A DNA stretch of 64,000 nucleotides from Ferrimonas futtsuensis DSM 18154 (GTDB lineage Bacteria > Pseudomonadota > Gammaproteobacteria > Enterobacterales > Shewanellaceae): contig NZ_AUGL01000001.1 in the NCBI RefSeq assembly GCF_000422645.1, positions 124,001 to 188,000 of the forward strand. The letters are read 5' to 3'. Of the stretch, positions 31,163 through 39,857 are shown piece by piece (positions within the stretch are counted from its first letter, which is position 1; each line of letters begins with the position of its first letter). The notes beneath the pieces are model-generated. The model saw only the letters and a program-made list of their open reading frames with translations, ran no database searches and was not told the DNA's origin. Position numbers and translations under genes: made by a program.

Positions 31163-31552
31163 ATGCGTCAGGCCCCAAAGGTGACCAAACTGAAACTCAA
31201 GCGCCAGTCCCGCATCCTGGAGGTGGGGTTTGAGAATGGCGAGACCGCCCAGCTCAGCTGTGAGCTGCTGCGGGTTTGCTCCCCCTCTGCGGAAGTGCAG
31301 GGACACGGCAACCCCGTGCTGGTGACCAACAAGAAGATGGTCAACATCGACAAGATAGAGCCGGTGGGCAACTACGCGGTGAAACTGGTGTTCGATGACG
31401 GCCATGATTCCGGGCTGTTCTCCTGGGACATCCTCTACGCCTTTGCCATGAATCAGAGCAGTATGTGGGAGGACTACCTCAAGCGGCTCAAGGCCGCCAA
31501 AGGCAGCCGGGAGCCCCTGCTGGATGTGCAGATCCACTACAGCGACAAGTGA
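31163..31552 (+). CDS. DUF971 protein (gamma-butyrobetaine hydroxylase-like N-terminal domain)
   Basis: 129 residues. Sequence VTKLKLKRQSRILEVGFENGETAQLSCELLRV, then VNIDKIEPVGNYAVKLVFDDGHDSGLFSWDILYAFA is the DUF971 fold, also found at the N-terminus of gamma-butyrobetaine dioxygenases. Stand-alone versions follow hslU in many gammaproteobacteria; some are linked to Fe-S or redox metabolism, but function here is unknown. 17 bases after hslU; likely same operon. Confidence 0.88.
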   Translation: MRQAPKVTKLKLKRQSRILEVGFENGETAQLSCELLRVCSPSAEVQGHGNPVLVTNKKMVNIDKIEPVGNYAVKLVFDDGHDSGLFSWDILYAFAMNQSSMWEDYLKRLKAAKGSREPLLDVQIHYSDK

Positions 31553-31582
31553 TACCAAGGTCACCATCGCGCCAGAATAAAC

Positions 31583-31606
31583 AAGGAGCCGTTCGGCTCC
31601 TTTTTT
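31583..31606 (+). terminator. Terminator of the hslVU operon
   Basis: AAGGAGCC-GTTC-GGCTCCTT stem and TTTTTT tail. Confidence 0.93.
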
Positions 31607-31630
31607 GGTGCGCGCTAACAACAACACCTA

Positions 31631-31873
31631 GGGCGTGTTTATCTTTGGTGTTTAGAATTTGGCCGAGGATGACGACGACTAATCAAGAAGTTCGGTTGTA
31701 GGCATAGTTGTTCTACGTCAAAATCGAACGCCGACGAGTAGTCGTCGTCAGTCCGGCCCCGAAGGGCGCTTTGCTAACCAGGGCACCACTTCGTTTGGAG
31801 TAAAAAGCTAACGCATTGATGCCCTTGAAGCTTGGATATAGCGCAAAAATATTCAGCAAGGGTCAACACGCCC
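31631..31873. mobile_element. MITE-like element with terminal inverted repeats and TA duplication
   Basis: Ends are GGGCGTGTTTATC (31631-31643) and the inverse of GGGCGTGTTGACC (31861-31873), matching at 11 of 13 bases, flanked by TA on both sides (31629-31630 and 31874-31875). Inside is a large imperfect palindrome: GGCCGAGGATGACGACGACTA (31661 on; 21 bases with a matching right arm TAGTCGTCGTCAGTCCGGCC at 31739-31758). No open frame for a transposase. The structure fits a miniature element mobilised by an IS5/IS630-type transposase with TA target preference. Its right end abuts the stop codon of the glycosyltransferase gene. Confidence 0.75.
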
Positions 31874-32934
31874 TAATAGGCGTAGGCCCACTTGTGGTTC
31901 CAGCTCTCCGGCAGCCTGGCTTCACTCCAGGCCTGCTGGCACAGTTCAGACACCTTGTGCCACTCCCCCTTGGCCAGCCACCGAGCCAGCATCTGGCCCA
32001 TCTGGGGGTAGTGGATCGCCTCCGGGGCGCTGGAGGCGATCCAGGCCCGAATCTCCTCTCGGTCTCCCCGCTCCATGGTGCGGGCGGCCCCCAGCAGCTC
32101 CAGGGCCAGGGCATTGGACTTCTGCTCGAACTGCCCTTTGAGCGGCTTGAGCAGCAGTTTTTTGCCCAGCACCAGGGCTTCGGACACCAACTCAAAGCCG
32201 GCGGAACACACCACCCCGGCGCAGCCGATCAGGTGCTGGTGAAATCCGGCACGCTCGAACCCGTGCCAATGAAGGTGGTCTGGCAGGTTAACCGGAGCGG
32301 GCTTGCCGTGATAGACGTGACACTGAATCTCGGGCACGGAGGCCAACAGGGCGGCGATCGCTTGCGGCTCCTCGAATGGCAGATAGATCAGCAGGTGCCC
32401 CACATCCCTGGCCTCGGACTCGGGAGGCTCGATGAAGGGGGGCAGCAGATCGCAGCCAAAGTGGTGCCAGTGACAGCCCAGGTGGATGGTGGCCGGGGCA
32501 AACTTCTCCATGATCATCCTGTCTATCCAGCGCTGACCGGCCACCGGCACCTTATGCTGAAAGGCGTTCTGGTGGCTGACGCTGATGCACTCCTTGCCCT
32601 GCTGGCGTGCCGCCCAGGCGCTGATGGGTTCAAAGTCATTCAGCACCAGATCGTAACGGCTCAGATCCAGCCCCCTGACGTCACGCCAGAACTGACGCAG
32701 GCTGTTCTGCCTGTAGGTGCCCCACATGCTCACCTCGCCCCCCTTGGTGGCAAAAGTCAGCCCGGCACGGCAGTCGAACTCGCCAAAGGGGGCCATATCG
32801 AAAAACTGTTCCCTGGGGCGGCCGGAGAACAGGTAATCCACCTCGATCCCCTCCGCCGCCAGGGCCGGCGCCATCACCCGCCCGCGGGTCAGGTGGCCAT
32901 TTCCCGTCCCCTGAATTCCGTACAAAATTCGCAT
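31873..32934 (-). CDS. MJ1255/VC2487-family glycosyltransferase
   Basis: 353 residues. Starts MRILYGIQGTGNGHLTRGRVM, the glycine-rich N-terminal loop of GT-B glycosyltransferases; middle FKxLNDFEP-like VLNDFEPISAW; C-terminal donor site HxxxIGCAGVVCSAGFELVSEALVLGKKLLLKP resembling MurG/GT28 donor loops. It should transfer a sugar from a nucleotide donor to an unknown acceptor, perhaps a lipid or exopolymer. The TAG stop is formed by TA of the MITE target duplication and a G that was already the following base, so the MITE insertion left the protein intact. Likely co-transcribed with the PAP2 gene 13 bases upstream. Confidence 0.85.
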   Translation of the reverse strand: MRILYGIQGTGNGHLTRGRVMAPALAAEGIEVDYLFSGRPREQFFDMAPFGEFDCRAGLTFATKGGEVSMWGTYRQNSLRQFWRDVRGLDLSRYDLVLNDFEPISAWAARQQGKECISVSHQNAFQHKVPVAGQRWIDRMIMEKFAPATIHLGCHWHHFGCDLLPPFIEPPESEARDVGHLLIYLPFEEPQAIAALLASVPEIQCHVYHGKPAPVNLPDHLHWHGFERAGFHQHLIGCAGVVCSAGFELVSEALVLGKKLLLKPLKGQFEQKSNALALELLGAARTMERGDREEIRAWIASSAPEAIHYPQMGQMLARWLAKGEWHKVSELCQQAWSEARLPESWNHKWAYAY

Positions 32935-32947
32935 TTAACGTCGATTC

Positions 32948-33466
32948 CTAGAGCAACATGTTGAGACTGACCAGGGCCGCCATGGTCCCCAGAGAAGCCC
33001 CGGCCACCACATCACCCGGGTAGTGGACCCCCAGGACAATGCGGGCCCAGGCAACGCCGGAGGACCACAGGAAGCACCCCAGGCCCAGTTCAGGGATGTA
33101 CCAGCACAGTATGGTGGCAAACAGAAAGGCTGCCGCACTGTGGCCTGAGGGCAGGCTGAATCTGTCGTGAGGGTCCACCAGGGCCCGGCACCCCATCACC
33201 ACCTGACAGGGGCGGGCTCGGCGCAGCCGGGTTTTCAGGATCCAGTAGAGAGGCAGTTCGATGGCGTAGGCCATCAGCAGCAGGCCGAACAGCAGCGGCC
33301 CTTGATGGGGATCGGCAACAGCCGCAACCAAGGCAAACAGCCCATAGCCGGCCCCGTCGCCACTGCGGGACAGCTGACGCGCCGCCCGCTGACACAGGGG
33401 GCGGTCAGCGGCGCGGTTGAGTATCAGGAAACAGCGCTTGTCCCAGTCATCCAGTCGTTGCCACAT
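32948..33466 (-). CDS. PAP2-family membrane phosphatase
   Basis: 172 residues with five or six hydrophobic stretches. The three acid-phosphatase motifs are present: KTRLRRARP, PSGHSAAAF and the RIVLGVHYPGDVVAG with its catalytic His. These enzymes hydrolyse lipid phosphates such as undecaprenyl pyrophosphate, phosphatidylglycerol phosphate or lipid A phosphate. Paired with a glycosyltransferase gene, envelope lipid or polysaccharide work is likely. Start ATG has a GAGG site eight bases upstream. Confidence 0.88.
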   Translation of the reverse strand: MWQRLDDWDKRCFLILNRAADRPLCQRAARQLSRSGDGAGYGLFALVAAVADPHQGPLLFGLLLMAYAIELPLYWILKTRLRRARPCQVVMGCRALVDPHDRFSLPSGHSAAAFLFATILCWYIPELGLGCFLWSSGVAWARIVLGVHYPGDVVAGASLGTMAALVSLNMLL

Positions 33467-33595
33467 CGGAGCCAGCCTCGTCGAGTCGATGAGTTAGACC
33501 TTAGGTGACGGCAATGACACGACCATGACAGAGGAGGGTCAATTCGGTGACAGCCGGAACGGCTGGTACGGCGTATTGAGAGGGGAAGGGGGCAC

Positions 33596-33620
33596 AAAAA
33601 AGGGCCGCCATTGGCGACCC
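33596..33620 (-). terminator. Terminator of the small YgjV-like gene
   Basis: GGGTCGCC-AAT-GGCGGCCC stem (one G-T pair) followed by TTTTTT on the minus strand. Confidence 0.9.
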
Positions 33621-33640
33621 ATTTTTCAGCAGGAGGTGGC

Positions 33641-33889
33641 TTACGCCCCCTCTGCCTGGGGTGATTTCTGCTCGCGGAACATCTTAACCAGGTAGTAGAC
33701 GTTTACACTGGCCACGAAGGCGTTCATGGTCCACACCGGAGATGCGTCGATGATAAGACCGTAGATAACGAACAGAGAGCAACCGATGAAGTTCAGCACA
33801 CGCAGGCGAACAATGTTTTTCATCATCAGAGAGATGGCAACCATAACGGAGGCCATGTGACCGACGACTTCAACCAGGTTCAGTTCCAT
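33641..33889 (-). CDS. Small three-helix membrane protein (YgjV-like)
   Basis: 82 residues from the ATG at 33887-33889, which has an AAGG site eight bases upstream; 13 more upstream codons are unsupported. Three hydrophobic segments: VVEVVGHMASVMVAISLMM, VLNFIGCSLFVIYGLII and WTMNAFVASVNVYYLVKMF. The pattern resembles YgjV-type or SemiSWEET-like small membrane proteins, but I cannot assign a substrate. Monocistronic with its own terminator. Confidence 0.7.
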   Translation of the reverse strand: MELNLVEVVGHMASVMVAISLMMKNIVRLRVLNFIGCSLFVIYGLIIDASPVWTMNAFVASVNVYYLVKMFREQKSPQAEGA

Positions 33890-34231
33890 AGTATTAACCT
33901 TAAGAAAGCGACTGACTGATCCCCTCAACCCTGACTGGTGCTGGGGGTTCCGTGCCCCGAACTGTCTGGTGAATCATTAATCAAACTGTAAGAAATGGTA
34001 GCAAACAAGTTGTTAACATCAATACATTTATGCATTTAACGTGATCTCGATCACGCCAAAAACCGCCTTGAGGTTGATTTATTTCGTCAATTTACAACAC
34101 TTCGTTTTCGGCGGACGGCAAAGATTACTAAAAGTCGATTAACAAACAATGAGTTCTGCCACAAAAGCCGCATTTCAACGGGAAAAATTGCGGTTATACT
34201 TGAGCTGCACCGGTTACGCGAGGAGGGCATC
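33890..34231. other. Divergent promoter region upstream of rraA
   Basis: 340 bases, AT-rich in the middle. Contains a CRP/FNR-family type palindrome at 34041-34054, listed separately. Nothing else recognised. Confidence 0.45.
34041..34054. promoter_or_regulatory. CRP-like operator
   Basis: GTGATCTCGATCAC is a perfect palindrome with the GTGA-N6-TCAC core of CRP sites. It lies between the divergent small membrane gene and rraA, about 190 bases before rraA. Confidence 0.55.
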
Positions 34232-34717
34232 ATGCACTACAACACTTCTGAACTATGCGATCTGTACGCCGAACAGGTGGACGTGGTGGAACCCATGTTC
34301 AGCAACTTCGGTGGCTGTAACTCCTTTGGAGGAGAGCTGCACACCATCAAGTGTTTCGAAGACAATGTGCTGATTGCCGAAACCCTTGAACAGGACGGCA
34401 CCGGCAAGGTCCTGCTGGTGGACGGCGGCGGCTCTCTGCGCCGTGCCCTGGTGGACGCCTCTCTGGCAGAACTGGCCGCCCGCAACAACTGGGAAGGCCT
34501 GATCATCTATGGGTGCGTCCGTGAAGTGGATGCCCTGGAAGATATCGACATCGGCATTCAGGCCCTGGCCCCCATCCCTGTCGGCGCCTATCAGACCGGC
34601 GAGGGTGCCGTGGATGTCCCGGTGAACTTTGGCGGAGTGACCTTCCTGCCGGAAGATCATGTCTACGCCGATTCCACCGGCATCATCCTGTCACCTGACC
34701 CACTGGACATCGATTGA
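34232..34717 (+). CDS. rraA: RNase E activity regulator RraA
   Basis: 161 residues, exactly E. coli RraA length. [21 protein letters not shown] at the start, [32 protein letters not shown] and [16 protein letters not shown] are family hallmarks. A trimer that binds RNase E scaffold/RNA-binding regions and inhibits mRNA turnover. Good GGAGG site. Arginase-family gene starts two bases after its stop. Confidence 0.96.
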   Translation: MHYNTSELCDLYAEQVDVVEPMFSNFGGCNSFGGELHTIKCFEDNVLIAETLEQDGTGKVLLVDGGGSLRRALVDASLAELAARNNWEGLIIYGCVREVDALEDIDIGIQALAPIPVGAYQTGEGAVDVPVNFGGVTFLPEDHVYADSTGIILSPDPLDID

Positions 34718-34719
34718 TC

Positions 34720-35781
34720 ATGCCCCTGCAACTGGCTGACCGCGCCTATCTGGCGCGGTTTTTGTCTCACCGTGCTGGCGAAGCCCATCAGGGCGAACAT
34801 TGGTTGCTGGCCGGCGAGCTGCCCGGACCCACCCTGCCTCAGGTTCTGGCCGAGGCCAAACAGCAGGGTGCCAACTACGTGCTGCTTGGTGTGCCGGAGG
34901 ATCTGGGTCCCAGAGCCAACCTGGGACGTGGTGGGGCCACCGATGCCTGGCACGCCTTCCTCGGCCAGTTCGCCAATTTGCAATCCAATCCCTTTCTGGG
35001 GGGAGAGCAGATCCTGCTGCTTGGGGAGATCCGCACCGATGCCCTGCAGCAACAGGCCCATGGCCTCTCCAGCGACACCCCTCAGCAACTGGCCACCCTT
35101 CGCCAGCTTACCGAGCAATTGGATGCCCTGCTCAAACCGGTGATCGCCCAGGTGGTCGCAGCCGGGTTGGAACCTATCGTCATCGGTGGAGGCCACAACA
35201 ACGCCTACCCCATATTGGCGGGCGCCAGTGAGGCGATCGATGGTCCCCTCTCCGCGGTCAACCTGGACCCCCACAGTGACTTTCGAGCCACCGAGGGACG
35301 CCACAGTGGCAACGGCTTCGCCTATGCCCACGAACAGGGGGCCCTGGATTACTATCACGTACTGGGCCTGCATGAACTGAAGAACAACAGCGCCAGCCTG
35401 ACCGCCCTGCAGGAGAGCGACAAACGCTGGACCAGCTATCAGGCGATCTGGGTTCGACGGGAACTGAGCCTGGCCCAGGCCCTGGAGAGGATCAGCGACG
35501 ACCTGCATCTGGCAGGCCGCCCACTTGGGGTGGAGCTGGACCTGGACGCGGTGGCCGGCCTGGCCAGCTCGGCGGAAACCGTTGCCGGCATCCCGTTGAC
35601 CGATGCCCTGCACAGCGTTTTTCACCTGGCAAAGCATCATCCCTGTGCCTACCTGCACCTGGCGGAAGGGGCGCCTGCCTGTCACCCCGCCGGAGTGGAC
35701 GCCGGTCGCCGACAGATAGGCCAGGCCCTGAGCGAACTGGTGTTCAGCTATCTGAGTGGTCGCCTCTCGGCAATTCACTGA
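34720..35781 (+). CDS. Arginase/formimidoylglutamase-family metallohydrolase
   Basis: 353 residues from ATG 34720, two bases after the rraA stop, so probably co-translated; an in-frame TTG two codons earlier overlaps the rraA end. Ureohydrolase metal motifs are recognisable: GGGHNNAYP, NLDPHSDFR (D-x-H-x-D kept, though DPH replaces the usual DAH) and GVELDLDAVAG (D-x-D). The two-manganese site should therefore be intact. Substrate is uncertain: formimidoylglutamate, agmatine or arginine; no hut genes are nearby. Its 3' end overlaps the convergent LapD-like gene by 38 bases. Confidence 0.8.
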   Translation: MPLQLADRAYLARFLSHRAGEAHQGEHWLLAGELPGPTLPQVLAEAKQQGANYVLLGVPEDLGPRANLGRGGATDAWHAFLGQFANLQSNPFLGGEQILLLGEIRTDALQQQAHGLSSDTPQQLATLRQLTEQLDALLKPVIAQVVAAGLEPIVIGGGHNNAYPILAGASEAIDGPLSAVNLDPHSDFRATEGRHSGNGFAYAHEQGALDYYHVLGLHELKNNSASLTALQESDKRWTSYQAIWVRRELSLAQALERISDDLHLAGRPLGVELDLDAVAGLASSAETVAGIPLTDALHSVFHLAKHHPCAYLHLAEGAPACHPAGVDAGRRQIGQALSELVFSYLSGRLSAIH

Positions 35782-37669
35782 AGGGAACCGGGCCGCTAAA
35801 GGCAAAGCCCTGTAACCCATCCACCTGAAAGTCGTGGAGGCGCTCAGCCACTGAGTGCTCCTCCACCTGCTCCGCCACCACCAGTACGCTGCGGGCGTGG
35901 GCCGCGGTGACCATCAGGGGCAACAGAGACTCGTAACTGCCCTCCTGGTTCATATGCCGGCTGTAGGCCGGATCGAGTTTGATCCCCTCCACCGGCAGGC
36001 ACTCCAGCTCCGCCAATCCCGCCGGAGTCACGTGATCCAGCCAGACCGGAACCCCCTCCTGCTGCATCAATAGCACAAAGTGGCGGCAGCCATCGCGATA
36101 GGCCAGTGCCGCCTGCTCCGGGATCTCCACCGCCAGGGTGGCTCCCAGGCCTGCCGCCTCCCGGGCGGCTTCCTGCAGTCGGCTGATAAAATGCTGAGAC
36201 AGCAGGGACGCCGTGGTCAGGTTCAGCGCCAGGGTCTGGGAAACCGGCGCCTGTCTCAGCTGCGACAGCAGGGTTTCCAGCACCAACAGGTCCACCTCCA
36301 CCTGGCGCTCCAGCCTCTGGGCCAGCACCACCACCGCCCCGGGCGTGCGCCACTGCTTTCCATCGTGGAAGCGGGTCAGCACTTCGTAGTAGAGCGTTTG
36401 CGCCTCTCGATCGATCACCTGATGAGCCAGCAATCTGGGCGGATTTTCCAGCATGGCATCCAGCCGCTGGCTCTGGGCACGCTGATCACTGGGTACCACG
36501 GCAGAGGCCGGCCCTGGCTCACCGGCCAGCAACCGCTGCAACTGGCCGTGGAGCCGCTGCTCCACCTCGGCCACCTCACCACCAAACACGAAGGCTTCGG
36601 ACGCCACCATCGCTCTGGTGGCCCCCGCCTGCTGCAACCGCTGGCACAGCTGCTGCTCCAGTTCCGTTGCCTGAGGCAGCCAGTCCTGCAGTTCGATGCC
36701 CGGCAACAGGGCCCAAAAGTCAGCCTGGCCCATACGATAGAGGCGCCCCAGGGGGAAGCGGGCCAGCTGCTGGCGCAGCAGTTCGGTGATGCCCGCCATC
36801 AGCGGCTGCTGGGCAGCGACCCCGCGACTGCGCTCCAGGCCCTCCAGACCCGACAGGTGCACCTGCACCACCACCCCCTGCTCCACCTCCCGGTCTTTGA
36901 GCAGGTTATCCAACCGGTCCCGGCCGCGAGTGCCGTTACCCAGACCGGTCTCGGCATCGATGAAGCAGTTCTGTTGCAACTGACGCATCCGTTTGCACTG
37001 TTGTCGGTACTGGAGTTCGCTGTTCTCCACCATACGATTCATGGTTCGGGTCAGCGCCTTGAGCTCCAGCAGCCAGGGCAGCTTGTGCTGACGCAGGAAG
37101 CTGCGCCGCCGCAGCGCCTCCGCCTGAGCCTGCGCCGACTTCAGCGGCGCCAGGATCCAGCGCAGGCCCCAGGCGCCGGTGAGTATGGCCACCGCCGCCA
37201 CCACCAGAGCCACCAGCAGTGCATTGAGGGAGATGCGGTAGAGGTGCACCAGGGCCGGTTCGGGATTGACCTCCACCCGCAGGGTTGCCACCAACTGCCA
37301 ACCGGCATTGATCTCGGTCTCCCGGATCGGCACCTTGAGGTCTATCCACTCCCGAAACCAGCCAGGGGCGGTTTCCGGGGACCCGGCAATCTGGCGCGCC
37401 AGTCTGTTGTCTCGGCCAATCAGTTCCAGGGAGGCGTAGTCACCCCGGTCGAAGATGGCGTCCACCATCGACTCGGCCAGCACCCAATCCCCCTTGGCCA
37501 GCACAGGCGACAGTGACAGCCCGAACGAGGTGGCGGTGTCCTGACCATGACTGGCCAGTTGCTCCACCAGGTAGGCCTGGCTGCCGCGGACAAACAGCAG
37601 CAGGGTGGTGGCGGTCAGGGAGGCCACCAACAGGATCAGGCAGATGAGAAGGAGTCGGAATAGGGTCAT
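35744..37669 (-). CDS. lapD: LapD-like c-di-GMP receptor (degenerate GGDEF/EAL)
   Basis: 641 residues from ATG 37667-37669 with GGAG site; the longer frame to 37771 lies inside the upstream lapG. Transmembrane helix at about residues 4-26, periplasmic LapD/MoxY-type sensor to about 150, second helix about 153-175, HAMP, then a GGDEF-like domain whose active site reads GQADF and an EAL-like domain beginning EVLTRF, so both catalytic sites are degenerate. It fits LapD: binding c-di-GMP through the dead EAL domain, it sequesters the LapG protease in the periplasm. Its ATG overlaps the lapG TGA by four bases. Confidence 0.88.
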   Translation of the reverse strand: MTLFRLLLICLILLVASLTATTLLLFVRGSQAYLVEQLASHGQDTATSFGLSLSPVLAKGDWVLAESMVDAIFDRGDYASLELIGRDNRLARQIAGSPETAPGWFREWIDLKVPIRETEINAGWQLVATLRVEVNPEPALVHLYRISLNALLVALVVAAVAILTGAWGLRWILAPLKSAQAQAEALRRRSFLRQHKLPWLLELKALTRTMNRMVENSELQYRQQCKRMRQLQQNCFIDAETGLGNGTRGRDRLDNLLKDREVEQGVVVQVHLSGLEGLERSRGVAAQQPLMAGITELLRQQLARFPLGRLYRMGQADFWALLPGIELQDWLPQATELEQQLCQRLQQAGATRAMVASEAFVFGGEVAEVEQRLHGQLQRLLAGEPGPASAVVPSDQRAQSQRLDAMLENPPRLLAHQVIDREAQTLYYEVLTRFHDGKQWRTPGAVVVLAQRLERQVEVDLLVLETLLSQLRQAPVSQTLALNLTTASLLSQHFISRLQEAAREAAGLGATLAVEIPEQAALAYRDGCRHFVLLMQQEGVPVWLDHVTPAGLAELECLPVEGIKLDPAYSRHMNQEGSYESLLPLMVTAAHARSVLVVAEQVEEHSVAERLHDFQVDGLQGFAFSGPVPFSELPRGDHSDS

Positions 37670-38331
37670 GAGGAGTCTCCTGCCAGTCGCTGCAGCAGGT
37701 CCTGCCACAGCAGTATGCCGTTGTTGCCCTGTTTCAGGCGCACCCCCTGATCGAAGGCCCTGGCCCGCCATAATCCTTCGCCGTTGAAGGCATAGACAGG
37801 CAGCAGATCCGGACGCTGATCACCGGGCAGTATCTTGGGGTTGAGATTGTCCAGAACCAGAGGCATGGCGCTGTCGGTCTCAAGGTAGATCAGCACCATA
37901 TGCGCCTGGTTCAGATCCAGAGCCTTGGCGTACATCAGCCTCAGGTGTTCAGAGGAGAGGCCCAGCACCCTCAGGGTAAAGAATTTGGCCAGGGAGAAAT
38001 CTTCACAATCGCCCCCGCCACTGGCCACAAACTCGAAGGGCGTCGCCCAGTAATCATCCCGGTTCCAGTGAGTGGCATCCGGGACGAAGTGGTAACGGTT
38101 GAAGTGATCATTGACCGCAGCAAGATGCTCATGAGGCGGCAGCTTCATCGCCAGCCTGGCCTCGATGAAGGCCTTGAGCTCATGGACCTGGGTAAGTCCC
38201 TGTTCACCAAAGCGCCTTTCGATGGGAACCAGGCGCTCAGGCAGGAAGAAGTCGCGCCATTGAGGCACCTCCTGCCCCCACCCGGGCAGGCTCGGCAGCA
38301 GCAAAAGGAGAAGCCATACTGTAACTCTCAC
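37666..38331 (-). CDS. lapG: LapG-like periplasmic transglutaminase-type cysteine protease
   Basis: 221 residues from a GTG at 38329-38331, chosen because an AGGA site lies nine bases upstream and it opens a signal peptide (VTVWLLLLLLPSLPGWG); the frame runs to an ATG at 38421 without a ribosome site. BTLCP/LapG triad: Cys in ASGGGDCEDFSLAKFF, His in LNQAHMVLIYLE and Asp in LVLDNLNPK. In Pseudomonas and Shewanella, LapG cuts the N-terminus of large adhesins to release biofilm cells unless held by LapD. No LapA-like adhesin gene in this window. Coupled to lapD by a four-base overlap. Confidence 0.88.
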   Translation of the reverse strand: MRVTVWLLLLLLPSLPGWGQEVPQWRDFFLPERLVPIERRFGEQGLTQVHELKAFIEARLAMKLPPHEHLAAVNDHFNRYHFVPDATHWNRDDYWATPFEFVASGGGDCEDFSLAKFFTLRVLGLSSEHLRLMYAKALDLNQAHMVLIYLETDSAMPLVLDNLNPKILPGDQRPDLLPVYAFNGEGLWRARAFDQGVRLKQGNNGILLWQDLLQRLAGDSS

Positions 38332-38489
38332 ATCCCTGTGTCCTGTGGCCCGTCTGTCCCTATGAGTCCGGTCACTGTCGTGCGCCACAGTGATAAGGGT
38401 TACAGATTGATCCCGCACCATTTCTGTTCATTGCTTTAAAGTGTAGACTGTGTCCAATTTCCAGCTAGCAAACATAGGAATGCCCGCTC

Positions 38490-39242
38490 ATGGCAGACAA
38501 CGGGGACAAGACCCATTTCGGATACAAGACGGTGGAAGCCGACAAGAAGGCCGAGATGGTGGCCGACGTATTCCATTCCGTCGCATCCAAATATGACCTG
38601 ATGAATGACCTGATGTCCTTTGGCGTACACAGGTACTGGAAACGCTTCACCATCGAGTGCGCCGCTGCCCGCCCCGGTATGAAAGTGCTGGATCTGGCCG
38701 GTGGTACCGGCGACCTGACCCGCAAGTTCTCCCAGCTGGTGGGAGAGAAGGGCGAGGTGGTGCTGGCGGACATCAACGATTCCATGCTGAAAGTGGGCCG
38801 TGCCAAGCTGCAGGACCAGGGCGTGGTGAGCAACGTCAACTATGTTCAGGCCAACGCCGAAGCCCTGCCCTTCCCGGACAACCACTTCGACATCATCACC
38901 ATCGCTTTCGGTTTGCGTAATGTTACCGAGAAGGCCAAGGCACTGGCCTCCATGCAGCGCGTCCTCAAGCCAGGTGGCAAGCTGCTGGTTCTGGAGTTCT
39001 CCAAGCCCCTGAACCCGATGATGCAGAAAGCCTATGATTTCTACAGCTTCCAGGTGATCCCCCGCATGGGCTCCATGGTGGCCGGCGATGCCGAAAGCTA
39101 CCAGTACCTGTCCGAGTCCATCCGTATGCACCCGGACCAGGAGACCCTGAAGCAGATGATGCTGGACGCCGGTTTCGACCAGGCAGACTACGTCAACATG
39201 ACCAATGGTGTGGTAGCCCTGCACCGCGGCTATAAGTTCTGA
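38490..39242 (+). CDS. ubiE: Demethylubiquinone/demethylmenaquinone C-methyltransferase
   Basis: 250 residues with AGGAA site ten bases upstream. Class I SAM methyltransferase: [40 protein letters not shown] (SAM-binding), [28 protein letters not shown] are all UbiE signatures, with C-terminal [11 protein letters not shown]. It methylates the ring in both ubiquinone and menaquinone pathways. First gene of ubiE-ubiJ-ubiB-tatABC. Confidence 0.97.
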   Translation: MADNGDKTHFGYKTVEADKKAEMVADVFHSVASKYDLMNDLMSFGVHRYWKRFTIECAAARPGMKVLDLAGGTGDLTRKFSQLVGEKGEVVLADINDSMLKVGRAKLQDQGVVSNVNYVQANAEALPFPDNHFDIITIAFGLRNVTEKAKALASMQRVLKPGGKLLVLEFSKPLNPMMQKAYDFYSFQVIPRMGSMVAGDAESYQYLSESIRMHPDQETLKQMMLDAGFDQADYVNMTNGVVALHRGYKF

Positions 39243-39254
39243 CCCTGAGGTAAT

Positions 39255-39857
39255 ATGCACCTTGCGACCCTGGTAGCAGGCAGCCTGGAAGCGGCGCTGG
39301 GGCACCTGCTGACGTACCATCCCGATCCCCGTCCCCTGGCCGATTGCCGTGGACAGGTTGTGGAACTGCAACTGGCGGAGCTGCCCTGGCCGCTCTTCCT
39401 GATCCTCAATCACCCCATCCAGGTTTACAGCCGTTACGGCGGTGACCCTCAGGCCACCCTGACCGTCAGTTTGTCGGTGCTGGCGGATATTCAGCAGGGC
39501 GCGCCCCTGTCGGAGCTGGTGCAGCAGAACAAGCTGGAGATCAGTGGCGACATGCAGCTGGTGGGTAAACTGGCGCAGGTGCTGACCGGCATCGAACCAG
39601 ACATCACCGAACCTCTGAGCAAGGTGCTGGGCGACGGCATGGCCTACCGGGTACAGAACCTGGGCCAGAGCCTGTTTGCCATGGGCAAGAAACAGATCAA
39701 CGCTACCCAGAGCCACCTGGGGGACTACCTGGTGGAGGAGCGACGGGTCTCTCCCGCCGCCGATGAGGTCAACCGTTTCTGCCGTCAGGTGGATGAGCTG
39801 GAACAGCGCACCCAGGCCCTGGCCCGCAGGCTGGCGGCGCTGGAGTCCCGCTCATGA
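39255..39857 (+). CDS. ubiJ: Ubiquinone biosynthesis accessory factor UbiJ
   Basis: 200 residues, SCP2 sterol-carrier-like lipid-binding domain in the first 110 ([56 protein letters not shown]) and a coiled-coil C-terminus. It binds UbiK and ubiquinone intermediates in the Ubi metabolon. Start has a GAGG site; stop overlaps ubiB start by four bases (ATGA). Confidence 0.92.
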   Translation: MHLATLVAGSLEAALGHLLTYHPDPRPLADCRGQVVELQLAELPWPLFLILNHPIQVYSRYGGDPQATLTVSLSVLADIQQGAPLSELVQQNKLEISGDMQLVGKLAQVLTGIEPDITEPLSKVLGDGMAYRVQNLGQSLFAMGKKQINATQSHLGDYLVEERRVSPAADEVNRFCRQVDELEQRTQALARRLAALESRS

